Assembly: GCA_009924535.1 (NCBI GenBank)
Contig: RFRI01000108.1
Location: 1-5,610 of the forward strand
Length of the DNA: 5,610 nucleotides
Reading direction: 5' to 3'
Source: Verrucomicrobiota bacterium
GTDB taxonomy: Bacteria > Verrucomicrobiota > Verrucomicrobiia > Opitutales > UBA953
The stretch's first letter is position 1, and every line of letters starts with the position of its first letter. The notes beneath the pieces are model-generated. The model worked only from the letters and a program-made list of their open reading frames with translations. It searched no databases and was not told the DNA's origin. Below, in pieces: positions 1 to 5,502 of this stretch. The position numbers were made by a program, and so were the translations under genes.

Positions 1-1854
1 GGCGGTGACATCCGCCGGCAGGTCGCCCGGGATGAAGGTCATGCTCAGCGTCGCGTACTGGCGGGCGGCGCTCTCCAGCTGGAGCAGGGCCCGGTCCTCG
101 GAGTCGCGGTCGGCTTGGGCGTGGCCGCGGGCCTTTTCGGCCGCCTTGCTGAGTTCGGCGCTGTTCTTCAGGATGCCGTCCCAGCTGACATAAAGGCTCT
201 TCTCGGGGTTGCCGCCGACGCGCTTGAGCACGTTGGGGTGCTCGACGCGGAAGGTAGGCAGATGGCGGGCGATCGGCGCGCGGAAGGAGACTTCGATGAG
301 CCAGTCGACGGAGCCGATGGCGCCGCCGGTCAGGCGGACCGGGCGTTTCTCGAGCATCGCCTGGAGTTCGGCGGTGAGCGCCGGGATCTCCTTGGCGATC
401 TCTTCGCGCTGTTCCTTGGTCCAGGTCGACGGGCGCGCGCCGAAGGCGACGCGCTCAAGCTTCGTGAGGCTGATCGAGGTGCGCGAGCGCATCTGGAGCA
501 GCGAGCCCGTGGCGAGGGTCTCGATCGGGATGACGCGTCCGCCGCTCTGCACGGGGATCTCGCCGAATGCGCGGGTGTTCCATCCGGCGTCGGCCGCCTC
601 GGCCGTGGCGGTCAGGAAGCCGAGGGTCAGCATGGCGGCGGCTTTGGCGGCGCGGCCGCGGAGGAAGCGCAGCAGTGAGAAGCCGAAGTGCCAGACGAGT
701 CCGAGGGACATGATCGAGACGGAGATGTAAGGGAGCAACCAGCCCGGATTGCGGACGACTTGGAGCACGCTGAGGTTCTTTCCTTCCTTGGTGTTGCCGA
801 AGCTCGACTGGAAGAAGGTCAGGCCGGCATGGCGGAGCGGCTGGTTCATCGAGATGTTATAGTCGAACGAGCTCGCGCCTTCCGTGATCTTCACGTCACT
901 GGCGAAACGGCGGGGGGTCTCGGTTCCGGGATACTTCTCGTGGGTGAACTTATCCAGCTGCACCGTGAAGGGCACGTAGTAACGGGTGCGACGGAGGGAG
1001 AGCTCGTAGGTCATGCCTGCGTCTTCGAAGGTCTGCGCGTCGAACGATTCGGTGAGGTTCAGGTTGAGGGCCCAGGTGCCGAGCGACTTGTCCTTCGTCT
1101 TCAGCTCCACGATGGCCGTGGGGGCGTTGGGCTTATTGTCGTCGTAGCTTTCCGGGAGAGGTTTATAAGCCAGTTCGGTGCGGGCGCCGATACCTTGGGT
1201 GGCCTTGAGGGCGAGGCCGTCGGGCATCTGCGACTTCGCGCGGAGCATCGCGTTCGGGTGGTAAGTCTGCACGACCAGCGTGTAAGGCGTACCCGGAAGC
1301 TCGATCGACGAAGGAGCCTTCTTGTCGGCGATGTCGCGCAGGATCGAATCCGGGATGGCGACGACGGACTCGGTCGCGGCAGACTTCTGGACAAGGGCGA
1401 TCTCGAATTCGCGGAAGGCCTCGGAGTAATTGCGCTTCTCTCCCTCGGGGATGATCATCGCGGACTCCTCCTGGTAGATCGCGGTGACGAAGCCGCCGCC
1501 CAGCAGGATCAGGAGGCCGGCATGGATCATGAGATTGCCGACCTTGGCGGCGGTCGCCTTGAAGTGACGGACGTGGGCGAAAGACAGGTTGAGGATGAGC
1601 AGGGCGCCGATGGTGAATCCGGCCGGGAGCGGGATGCGGAATGCCGCGGTGGGGTCCATCGGGTAGAAACAGAGCCAGGAACTAAAGTAGACCTTCTGGA
1701 CATGCCAGACGCCCCAGTGCACCTGCTCCAAGGTGCCGAGGAGCACGAGGATCATCGACAGCACCAACAGGAGGACCGTCAGCTTGAGGGACGCCAGCGT
1801 GTCGATCACAAGGTTGCCGCTGTCGGCCTTCTTTTGATGTTCTTCGGTGTTCAC
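1..1854 (-). CDS. resB: ResB-CcsA fusion, cytochrome c maturation (System II), 3' end outside window
   Basis: Membrane protein expected to move haem across the membrane and help attach it to apocytochromes c in the periplasm. The frame is open for 618 codons from GTG at 1854 to the left edge. Predicted membrane segments lie at about residues 19-41, 77-94, 104-122, 371-392 and 405-420. Residues 22-42 are the ResB opening (LASLKLTVLL, then LGT), and H111 lies in the third segment. A large periplasmic domain (about 125-368) ends in the ResB signature near 334-352, with PLRHAGLTFFQSSF. W388-H389 lie in the fourth segment. After a basic cluster and the fifth segment comes a soluble region with GRVIPIETLA at 439-448, resembling the GRxxPxxT motif of CcsA-type proteins fused to ResB in Bacteroidota and Verrucomicrobiota. 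The CcsA membrane core with its WWD haem motif is not reached, so the fusion is partly inferred. The start is chosen for its GTGA overlap with the preceding lipoprotein gene; no Shine-Dalgarno is visible. No CxxCH motif is present, so this is not itself a cytochrome c. Confidence 0.92.
   Translation of the reverse strand, partial: MNTEEHQKKADSGNLVIDTLASLKLTVLLLVLSMILVLLGTLEQVHWGVWHVQKVYFSSWLCFYPMDPTAAFRIPLPAGFTIGALLILNLSFAHVRHFKATAAKVGNLMIHAGLLILLGGGFVTAIYQEESAMIIPEGEKRNYSEAFREFEIALVQKSAATESVVAIPDSILRDIADKKAPSSIELPGTPYTLVVQTYHPNAMLRAKSQMPDGLALKATQGIGARTELAYKPLPESYDDNKPNAPTAIVELKTKDKSLGTWALNLNLTESFDAQTFEDAGMTYELSLRRTRYYVPFTVQLDKFTHEKYPGTETPRRFASDVKITEGASSFDYNISMNQPLRHAGLTFFQSSFGNTKEGKNLSVLQVVRNPGWLLPYISVSIMSLGLVWHFGFSLLRFLRGRAAKAAAMLTLGFLTATAEAADAGWNTRAFGEIPVQSGGRVIPIETLATGSLLQMRSRTSISLTKLERVAFGARPSTWTKEQREEIAKEIPALTAELQAMLEKRPVRLTGGAIGSVDWLIEVSFRAPIARHLPTFRVEHPNVLKRVGGNPEKSLYVSWDGILKNSAELSKAAEKARGHAQADRDSEDRALLQLESAARQYATLSMTFIPGDLPADVTA
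1851..1854 (-). other. GTGA stop/start overlap, lipoprotein to resB
   Basis: On the minus strand the bases read GTGA. TGA (1853-1851) ends the lipoprotein gene and GTG (1854-1852) starts the ResB-CcsA gene. With no Shine-Dalgarno upstream, re-initiation by terminating ribosomes is the likely way the second gene is translated. This ties the dosage of the two proteins together. The overlap is seen directly; the coupling is inference. Confidence 0.8.
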
Positions 1855-2369
1855 GGGAGCTTGGATTCGGAGAGGAACGCGGCGAAGGCGGCGGCGTTCG
1901 TTTCGACGGCGGCGGCATCCCCTTTCATCTTGAAGAACCAGGTAGCTCCGTCCTTGGGCGTCATGAACGCGTCGAGCGAGGTCTTGCCGTCCGTAGAAGT
2001 CATCACGAAGCGCTGGCTCTCGATGCCACCGACCTTGCCGGCCTTGGCGGAGGCGGCGATCTCGGCCGAGGTGCCTTGCGGTCCGGCGACGATCCAGGTC
2101 GCCTTACGCATCGAGTTCTCCGGTCCGACGGACCAGCCGGCCGGAAGCTTGGCCCACTTCGGGGCGTCGAAGGCGGCGGCTTCGGCCTTCATCGAGGCCG
2201 GGGCGACCATCGGCGCGCTCGCGACCGGAGCGGCGACGGGCGCTGGCGCCACGGGAGCGGCGGCGGCAGCAGGCGCGGCTTCGGATTTCACTTCGTAACG
2301 GGCGACCTGCGGGGCAGGTTTGCAGCCGAAGGCGAGCAGCGAGGCGGAGAGGAGGAAGAGAGGACGCAT
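1851..2369 (-). CDS. Lipoprotein with Ala/Pro-rich linker, companion of ResB-CcsA
   Basis: A 172-residue predicted lipoprotein of unknown function. The signal peptide ends in a lipobox, LLAFGC, with the acylated Cys at residue 16. Lys at +2 would favour outer-membrane sorting by E. coli rules. Residues 31-66 are a low-complexity Ala/Pro/Val tether, encoded at about 2169-2282. The folded part (about 72-172) contains WAKLPAGW, an MRKATW stretch, GKVGG and WFFKMKGD at 144-151, then an amphipathic C-terminal helix. This pattern recalls a family often seen beside cytochrome c maturation or respiratory genes in Verrucomicrobiota and Planctomycetota, but that is recollection I cannot check here. The protein has no histidine and no Cys other than the lipidated one. 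It is therefore not a CxxCH cytochrome, a His-ligated haem carrier or a thioredoxin-like reductant. It starts 13 bases after the sulfatase stop and overlaps resB by 4 bases. No Shine-Dalgarno precedes the ATG; the leader is CCTCACCTCC. Confidence 0.87.
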   Translation of the reverse strand: MRPLFLLSASLLAFGCKPAPQVARYEVKSEAAPAAAAAPVAPAPVAAPVASAPMVAPASMKAEAAAFDAPKWAKLPAGWSVGPENSMRKATWIVAGPQGTSAEIAASAKAGKVGGIESQRFVMTSTDGKTSLDAFMTPKDGATWFFKMKGDAAAVETNAAAFAAFLSESKLP

Positions 2370-2382
2370 GGAGGTGAGGAAA

Positions 2383-3849
2383 TTATTTATTGGCGGCTTT
2401 CTTGCCTTTTTTCTTCGCGGCCACGGCGGCGTCGCCGTCCGTCGTGCCGGTCTTGAGACGCTCGGCGTATTTCTCGTCGCGCGGCTGGATGATGCCGCGC
2501 TTGACGAGTTCGTCCGCGTGCAGGTCGGCGATGGGGCCGCAGCGGGCGAGCCAGGCGTCGCATTCGGCGCGGAGTTCGGCGAGCTTGGCGGCGTTGGCCG
2601 GGTCGCCGGCGATGTTCTTCACTTCCCACGGATCGCTCTGGGTGTCGTAGAGTTCTTCCGGGGCGCGGTTGGGATTGAAGTAAAGGGCCTGGACCGGCGT
2701 CAGCTTGCCTTCAGCCTGCACGCGGCGGAGTTCGTGCATCGTCTGGCCGACTTCCTGGTAGGCGTTCTTGCCGGCTTCGTCGACGCCGGGGGCGAGGTTG
2801 CGGACGTAGCGGTAGCGGGCGTCGCGGACGGAGCGGACCTTGTCGAAGCTCTCGTCCATGAAGTCGCGGAAGGAGTAGACGTATTTCGGCGGGTTGGCGG
2901 CGGTCGGGAGGAAGCAGTGGCCGTCGAACTCGGCGGGGACGGGGACGCCGGCGAGGGTCAGGGCCGTCGGCGCGAAATCGATCCAGCTGGCGAAGTCTTC
3001 GCGGACGGTGCCCGGGGCGATCTGGCCGGGCCAGCGGACGATGAGGGGGACGCGGGTGCCGGTGTCCTTCGGGGAGCGCTTGTAGCGCGGCATGCCGCGG
3101 CCGTGGTCGCCGGTGAGGATGACGATCGTGTTCTTCTCGAGGTCGTGGGCCTTGAGCCAGTCGAGCACGCGGCCGAGGGTGTAGTCGACGGCCGTGACGA
3201 GCTCATGGTAGTGGGCGACTTCGCGACGGACGACCGGAGTGTCGGGATAGAAGGGCGGCAGCTCGACCTTCGCCGGGTCGCGGCGATCGGAGGGCTTGAG
3301 GGCGGCGGTATTACGGGCGTGCTCCGCATCGGTGGCGCGGACCTGGCTCTCGTGGCTGACGGTGTCGTTGATGTAAGCGAAGAAGGGTTCCTTCGGCTTC
3401 GGCGTCAGCTCGCCGAGGGGCTGCTTGGAGTAATTGACCCACAGCTTCTTGTCGTCGGCGAGTTGTTTTTCGGAGACGCCTTGGAAGTCGGTCTTCCCGG
3501 GCCACATCACGTGGTAACCGGCGGCGCGGAGCTTCTCGGTGAACGGGTGCGGAGGGTTGATGACGATCGAACGCATGTTCTGCGCTCCGTACTTGAGCGG
3601 ATATTGGCCGGTGATCATGCCGCTGCGCGAAGGGGCGCAGACGCCGGTGTGGGTGAAGCTGCGGGTGAACAGGGCGCCTTCCTTGGCGAGGCGGTCCATG
3701 TTCGGGGTGATGGCGTCTTTGCAGCCATAGGCGCCTGTATCCGGCCCCATGTCTTCACCTATGACCAAAACAATGTTCGGTCGGGATTCAGCGGCGGTGG
3801 CGAGGGTCGCTGTCAGGAGGATGGCTAGGGCGAGGAGACGGCGGGGCAT
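2383..3849 (-). CDS. Secreted type I sulfatase, heparan N-sulfatase-like (S1_8-like)
   Basis: Formylglycine-dependent sulfatase of 488 residues, expected to remove sulfate from a sulfated polysaccharide in the periplasm or outside the cell. Residues 1-20 form a Sec signal peptide with likely cleavage near ATA/AES. The catalytic motif is C71-APS-R75, the CxPSR site whose Cys is converted to formylglycine; no converting enzyme is encoded in this window. Other active-site candidates are E32-D33 (metal ligands; many sulfatases have DD), K119 in PGKTDF, H166 in TVSHESQ, D248-H249 in TGDHGRGMPR, and K257 or R258 after it. These motifs resemble bacterial N-sulfoglucosamine sulfohydrolase relatives; the actual substrate cannot be read from the sequence. 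The C-terminal subdomain carries the usual ELYDTQSDPWE element near 410, followed by a Lys/Ala-rich tail. The ATG at 3849 is fixed by an in-frame TAG at 3886-3888 with no other start codon between. It is the first gene of the unit and has no Shine-Dalgarno. Confidence 0.97.
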   Translation of the reverse strand: MPRRLLALAILLTATLATAAESRPNIVLVIGEDMGPDTGAYGCKDAITPNMDRLAKEGALFTRSFTHTGVCAPSRSGMITGQYPLKYGAQNMRSIVINPPHPFTEKLRAAGYHVMWPGKTDFQGVSEKQLADDKKLWVNYSKQPLGELTPKPKEPFFAYINDTVSHESQVRATDAEHARNTAALKPSDRRDPAKVELPPFYPDTPVVRREVAHYHELVTAVDYTLGRVLDWLKAHDLEKNTIVILTGDHGRGMPRYKRSPKDTGTRVPLIVRWPGQIAPGTVREDFASWIDFAPTALTLAGVPVPAEFDGHCFLPTAANPPKYVYSFRDFMDESFDKVRSVRDARYRYVRNLAPGVDEAGKNAYQEVGQTMHELRRVQAEGKLTPVQALYFNPNRAPEELYDTQSDPWEVKNIAGDPANAAKLAELRAECDAWLARCGPIADLHADELVKRGIIQPRDEKYAERLKTGTTDGDAAVAAKKKGKKAANK

Positions 3850-3900
3850 GGGGGTTGGACAAGGTCCAGGGCCTATGGTTGCGGGCTAATCGGCCATGGC
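3850..3900 (-). promoter_or_regulatory. Leader and presumed promoter region of the sulfatase unit
   Basis: A terminator lies just upstream, so transcription of the sulfatase-lipoprotein-resB unit should start within this short stretch or within the terminator itself. I see no convincing promoter: TTGCCA (3902-3897) and CATAGG (3877-3872) are 19 bases apart and match sigma-70 boxes only partly. A small hairpin (TGGAC, AAG, GTCCA at 3856-3868) sits 7-19 bases before the ATG, where a ribosome binding site would be expected. The last five bases before the ATG are CCCCC. The location is inferred from context, not from a recognised promoter. Confidence 0.35.
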
Positions 3901-3929
3901 AAAAAGAAAGGACGCTTTTGGCGTCCTTT
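3901..3929 (-). terminator. Rho-independent terminator after ychF
   Basis: A perfect 9-base inverted repeat, AAAGGACGC (3907-3915) and GCGTCCTTT (3921-3929), flanks a 5-base loop. Read on the minus strand, the stem is followed by CTTTTT (3906-3901), the expected U-run. It lies 35 bases after the ychF stop and separates the ychF unit from the sulfatase unit. A short T-run on the plus-strand side could allow some bidirectional function, but no plus-strand gene needs it. Confidence 0.87.
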
Positions 3930-3944
3930 TCGTGGGGAGAGTGT

Positions 3945-3958
3945 CGGGCCAAGGCCCG
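3945..3958 (-). repeat. Short inverted repeat in the ychF 3' UTR
   Basis: CGGGCC and GGCCCG arms are separated by AA on the plus strand. In minus-strand RNA this would form CGGGC-CUUG-GCCCG, a compact GC-rich hairpin 5 bases after the ychF stop and ahead of the main terminator. It has no adjacent U-run, so it is not a terminator by itself. It could protect the 3' end or assist termination, or be a chance palindrome in GC-rich DNA. Confidence 0.5.
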
Positions 3959-3963
3959 TATCC

Positions 3964-5073
3964 TCAGTCCGTGAAGCGGAAGAGGGCCACGTCGCCGTCC
4001 TTGAAGAGGTACGACTTGCCTTCGAGGCGGTAGCGGCCGGCGTCGCGGGCGGCGGCGACCGAACCATTCTTCACGAGGTCTTCGTACGAGACGATTTCGG
4101 CCTTCACGAAACCTTTCTCGAAGTCGGTATGGATGACCGCGGCGCACTGCGGGGCGGTCATGCCGCTGCGGAAGGTCCAGGCGCGCACTTCCTTTTCGCC
4201 GGCGGTGAAATAGGTGGCCAGTCCGAGGAGGTGATAGGCTCCGCGGATGAGCGAGGAGACGCCGGAGTCGGTGACGCCGAGCGACTGCAGGAATTCCGTG
4301 GCTTCGGCCGGCGAGAGGTCGCAGAGCTCGGCTTCGACCTGCGCGCAGATCACGACGTGCTCGCAGCCGTGACGCTTGCCGATGAGTTCGGCGACGGCGG
4401 CGACGTGCTTGTTCTTGGACGGGTCGGCGAGGTCGGCCTCGGCCACGTTGCAGGCGAAGAGGACCTTCTTGGAGGAGAGCAGGTTGTAGGCCTTGAGGCG
4501 GGAGCGCTCGTCGTCGGAGACGTCGAGCGACGAGGCCGGCTGGTTCTCGTTGAGGTGCTTCACCAGACGGGCGAGCAGTTCGACGTTGGCGATGGCGTCC
4601 TTGTCCTGGCTGCGGACCTTCTTCTGGTTGCGGTCGAGCTGCTGTTCGGCGGACTGGATATCGGCGAGGATGAGCTCGGTCTCGATGACCTCGATGTCCC
4701 GGATGGGGTCGACCTTGCCCATGCTGTGGACGATGTCGTCGTTGTCGAAGCAACGGACGACGTGGATGATCGCGTCGCACTCGCGGATGTTGGAGAGGAA
4801 GTCATTGCCCTTGCCCTCGCCTTTGGAGGCGCCGGCGACGAGGCCCGCGATGTCGACGATGTCGATCGTGGCGGGGATGACGACCTTGGTGCCGGCGATC
4901 TGCTGGAGTTTCAGCATGCGGTCGTCGGGCACGAGGACCACGCCGACATTGGGCTCGATCGTGCAGAAAGGGTAGTTGGCCGCCTCGGCCTTGCGCGAGC
5001 GCGTGAGGGCGTTGAAGAGGGTCGACTTGCCCACGTTGGGAAGTCCGACGATGCCTGCCTGGGTCTTTGCCAT
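3964..5073 (-). CDS. ychF: Ribosome-associated ATPase/GTPase YchF (OLA1 family)
   Basis: Complete 369-residue cytoplasmic P-loop protein, close to the 363 residues of E. coli YchF. It binds ribosomes and hydrolyses ATP or GTP, and is linked in other bacteria to stress responses and leaderless or start-site translation. The Walker A is GLPNVGKST (10-18). NYPFCTIEPN lies at 33-42. The G3 motif is DIAGL (74-78), with Leu where most GTPases have the catalytic Gln. H116 in DIVHSMGKVDP matches the catalytic His of E. coli YchF. The specificity motif is NVAE (209-212) instead of NKxD, which allows ATP use. A helical coiled-coil region spans about 130-180. A TGS domain fills the C-terminus, with KEVRAWT, HTDFEKGFVKAEI and KDGDVALFRF. 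An oddity is GEGKGNDFL at 85-93, where GEGLGN(Q/K)FL is usual. The ATG aligns with the family start. No Shine-Dalgarno is visible; CACCTTCC precedes the ATG. It ends at a strong terminator. Confidence 0.99.
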   Translation of the reverse strand: MAKTQAGIVGLPNVGKSTLFNALTRSRKAEAANYPFCTIEPNVGVVLVPDDRMLKLQQIAGTKVVIPATIDIVDIAGLVAGASKGEGKGNDFLSNIRECDAIIHVVRCFDNDDIVHSMGKVDPIRDIEVIETELILADIQSAEQQLDRNQKKVRSQDKDAIANVELLARLVKHLNENQPASSLDVSDDERSRLKAYNLLSSKKVLFACNVAEADLADPSKNKHVAAVAELIGKRHGCEHVVICAQVEAELCDLSPAEATEFLQSLGVTDSGVSSLIRGAYHLLGLATYFTAGEKEVRAWTFRSGMTAPQCAAVIHTDFEKGFVKAEIVSYEDLVKNGSVAAARDAGRYRLEGKSYLFKDGDVALFRFTD

Positions 5074-5121
5074 GGAAGGTGCACCGTGGGCATCCGCCCC
5101 GCCGAGGTCAAGAGCCGGAAC
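5074..5121 (-). promoter_or_regulatory. Short ychF upstream spacer with a possible -35 box
   Basis: This 48-base gap separates the small lipoprotein stop from the ychF ATG. TTGACC (5111-5106) matches five of six bases of a -35 box, but no acceptable -10 box lies 16-18 bases downstream. An 8-base palindrome GGTGCACC (5078-5085) sits 4 bases before the ATG. The gap is short enough for co-transcription with the upstream genes, so a separate ychF promoter is possible but weakly supported. Confidence 0.25.
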
Positions 5122-5502
5122 TCAGGGCGGCAGTTCCTGGGAACGTTCGCTGAGGTCCGTCGACGGCAGGACGACTTCGTCCTTGGGCTGAGGCTGTCCG
5201 CGGACGATGCGGGCGATGGCGATATGGCCACGCACGCCGGTGATTTCGAGGACCGCCGTGGGGTTGAGGCGAGGGTCGCGGGAGACCACGACCATCTTGT
5301 CTTGCACCAGCGTGCCGGGCAGGAGCAGCACCGGCACCGAGAGGCTGCTGAGGGGGTAGCCTTGGACGAAGCCGATGCGCACGTTGCGTGGCGAACCACC
5401 CGGGAGCACGAACGGACTCGGCTCTGCGGGCGGAGGCGGCGTGGTCGCGACGCAGCCTGTCAGTAGCGCGAGCAGCAGACAGACTGGGCGGAAGCGGTTC
5501 AC
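5122..5502 (-). CDS. Small Pro-rich lipoprotein, unknown function
   Basis: A 126-residue predicted lipoprotein. The N-terminus has basic residues, a hydrophobic stretch and the lipobox LLTGC with Cys at residue 17. It is followed by TTPPPPAEPSP, a short rigid spacer. The rest (about 40-115) alternates hydrophobic and polar residues in a way that suggests a small beta domain: RIGFVQGYPLSS, DKMVVVSRDP, AVLEITGV, HIAIARIVRGQPQPKDEVVLP. The final stretch resembles small modules in surface or flagellar-type lipoproteins where a residue series is closed by G-x-P-x-x-x-D-x-V. I do not recognise a named family, so function is left open. It starts with GTG, overlapping the stop of the upstream reading frame by 4 bases, and lies 48 bases ahead of ychF. 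No transmembrane segment occurs beyond the signal peptide. Confidence 0.84.
   Translation of the reverse strand: MNRFRPVCLLLALLTGCVATTPPPPAEPSPFVLPGGSPRNVRIGFVQGYPLSSLSVPVLLLPGTLVQDKMVVVSRDPRLNPTAVLEITGVRGHIAIARIVRGQPQPKDEVVLPSTDLSERSQELPP
5499..5502 (-). other. GTGA stop/start overlap, upstream gene to small lipoprotein
   Basis: On the minus strand GTGA joins the TGA stop (5501-5499) of the partial upstream frame to the GTG start (5502-5500) of the lipoprotein gene. It is the same arrangement as at 1851-1854. It supports both the reality of the upstream frame and the choice of GTG as start, and suggests coupled translation. Confidence 0.6.

Noticed and set aside
115..678. A 187-codon plus-strand frame at the left edge
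   Set aside because: The opposite strand carries the continuous ResB-CcsA frame with the GRxxPxxT motif; this is its antisense shadow.
2169..2282. GC-rich low-complexity block considered as a DNA repeat or repeat array
   Set aside because: It encodes the Ala/Pro/Val linker of the lipoprotein with irregular units and no fixed period, so it is coding low complexity rather than an array.
688..2298. A 536-codon plus-strand open frame
   Set aside because: It lies opposite the ResB-CcsA and lipoprotein genes, whose translations show clear family motifs. The plus-strand product is Glu/Arg/Asp/Gly-rich with no domain, as expected from antisense reading of GC-rich coding DNA.
2320..3828. A 502-codon plus-strand open frame with a good GGAGGTGA Shine-Dalgarno-like stretch inside it at 2370-2377
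   Set aside because: It mirrors the sulfatase, which has all its catalytic motifs. The GGAGGTGA run is internal to the frame and is not followed at proper spacing by an in-frame start; it is the complement of the pyrimidine-rich leader of the lipoprotein gene.
3893..3900. GCCATGGC palindrome with a short ATG-GCC-GAT-TAG frame upstream of the sulfatase
   Set aside because: An 8-base palindrome is likely by chance, and a three-codon frame without a ribosome binding site cannot be supported as a leader peptide.
3788..4780. A 330-codon minus-strand frame overlapping ychF and the sulfatase start
   Set aside because: The product is extremely Arg/Pro-rich and crosses the terminator and intergenic region. 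It is an out-of-frame reading of ychF.
5078..5085. GGTGCACC palindrome considered as an operator for ychF
   Set aside because: It is single, short and common by chance in GC-rich DNA, and no regulator or second copy is visible.
4129..5466. A 445-codon plus-strand open frame
   Set aside because: It is antisense to ychF and the small lipoprotein. The product is an Asp/Val/Gly-rich shadow without recognisable domains.
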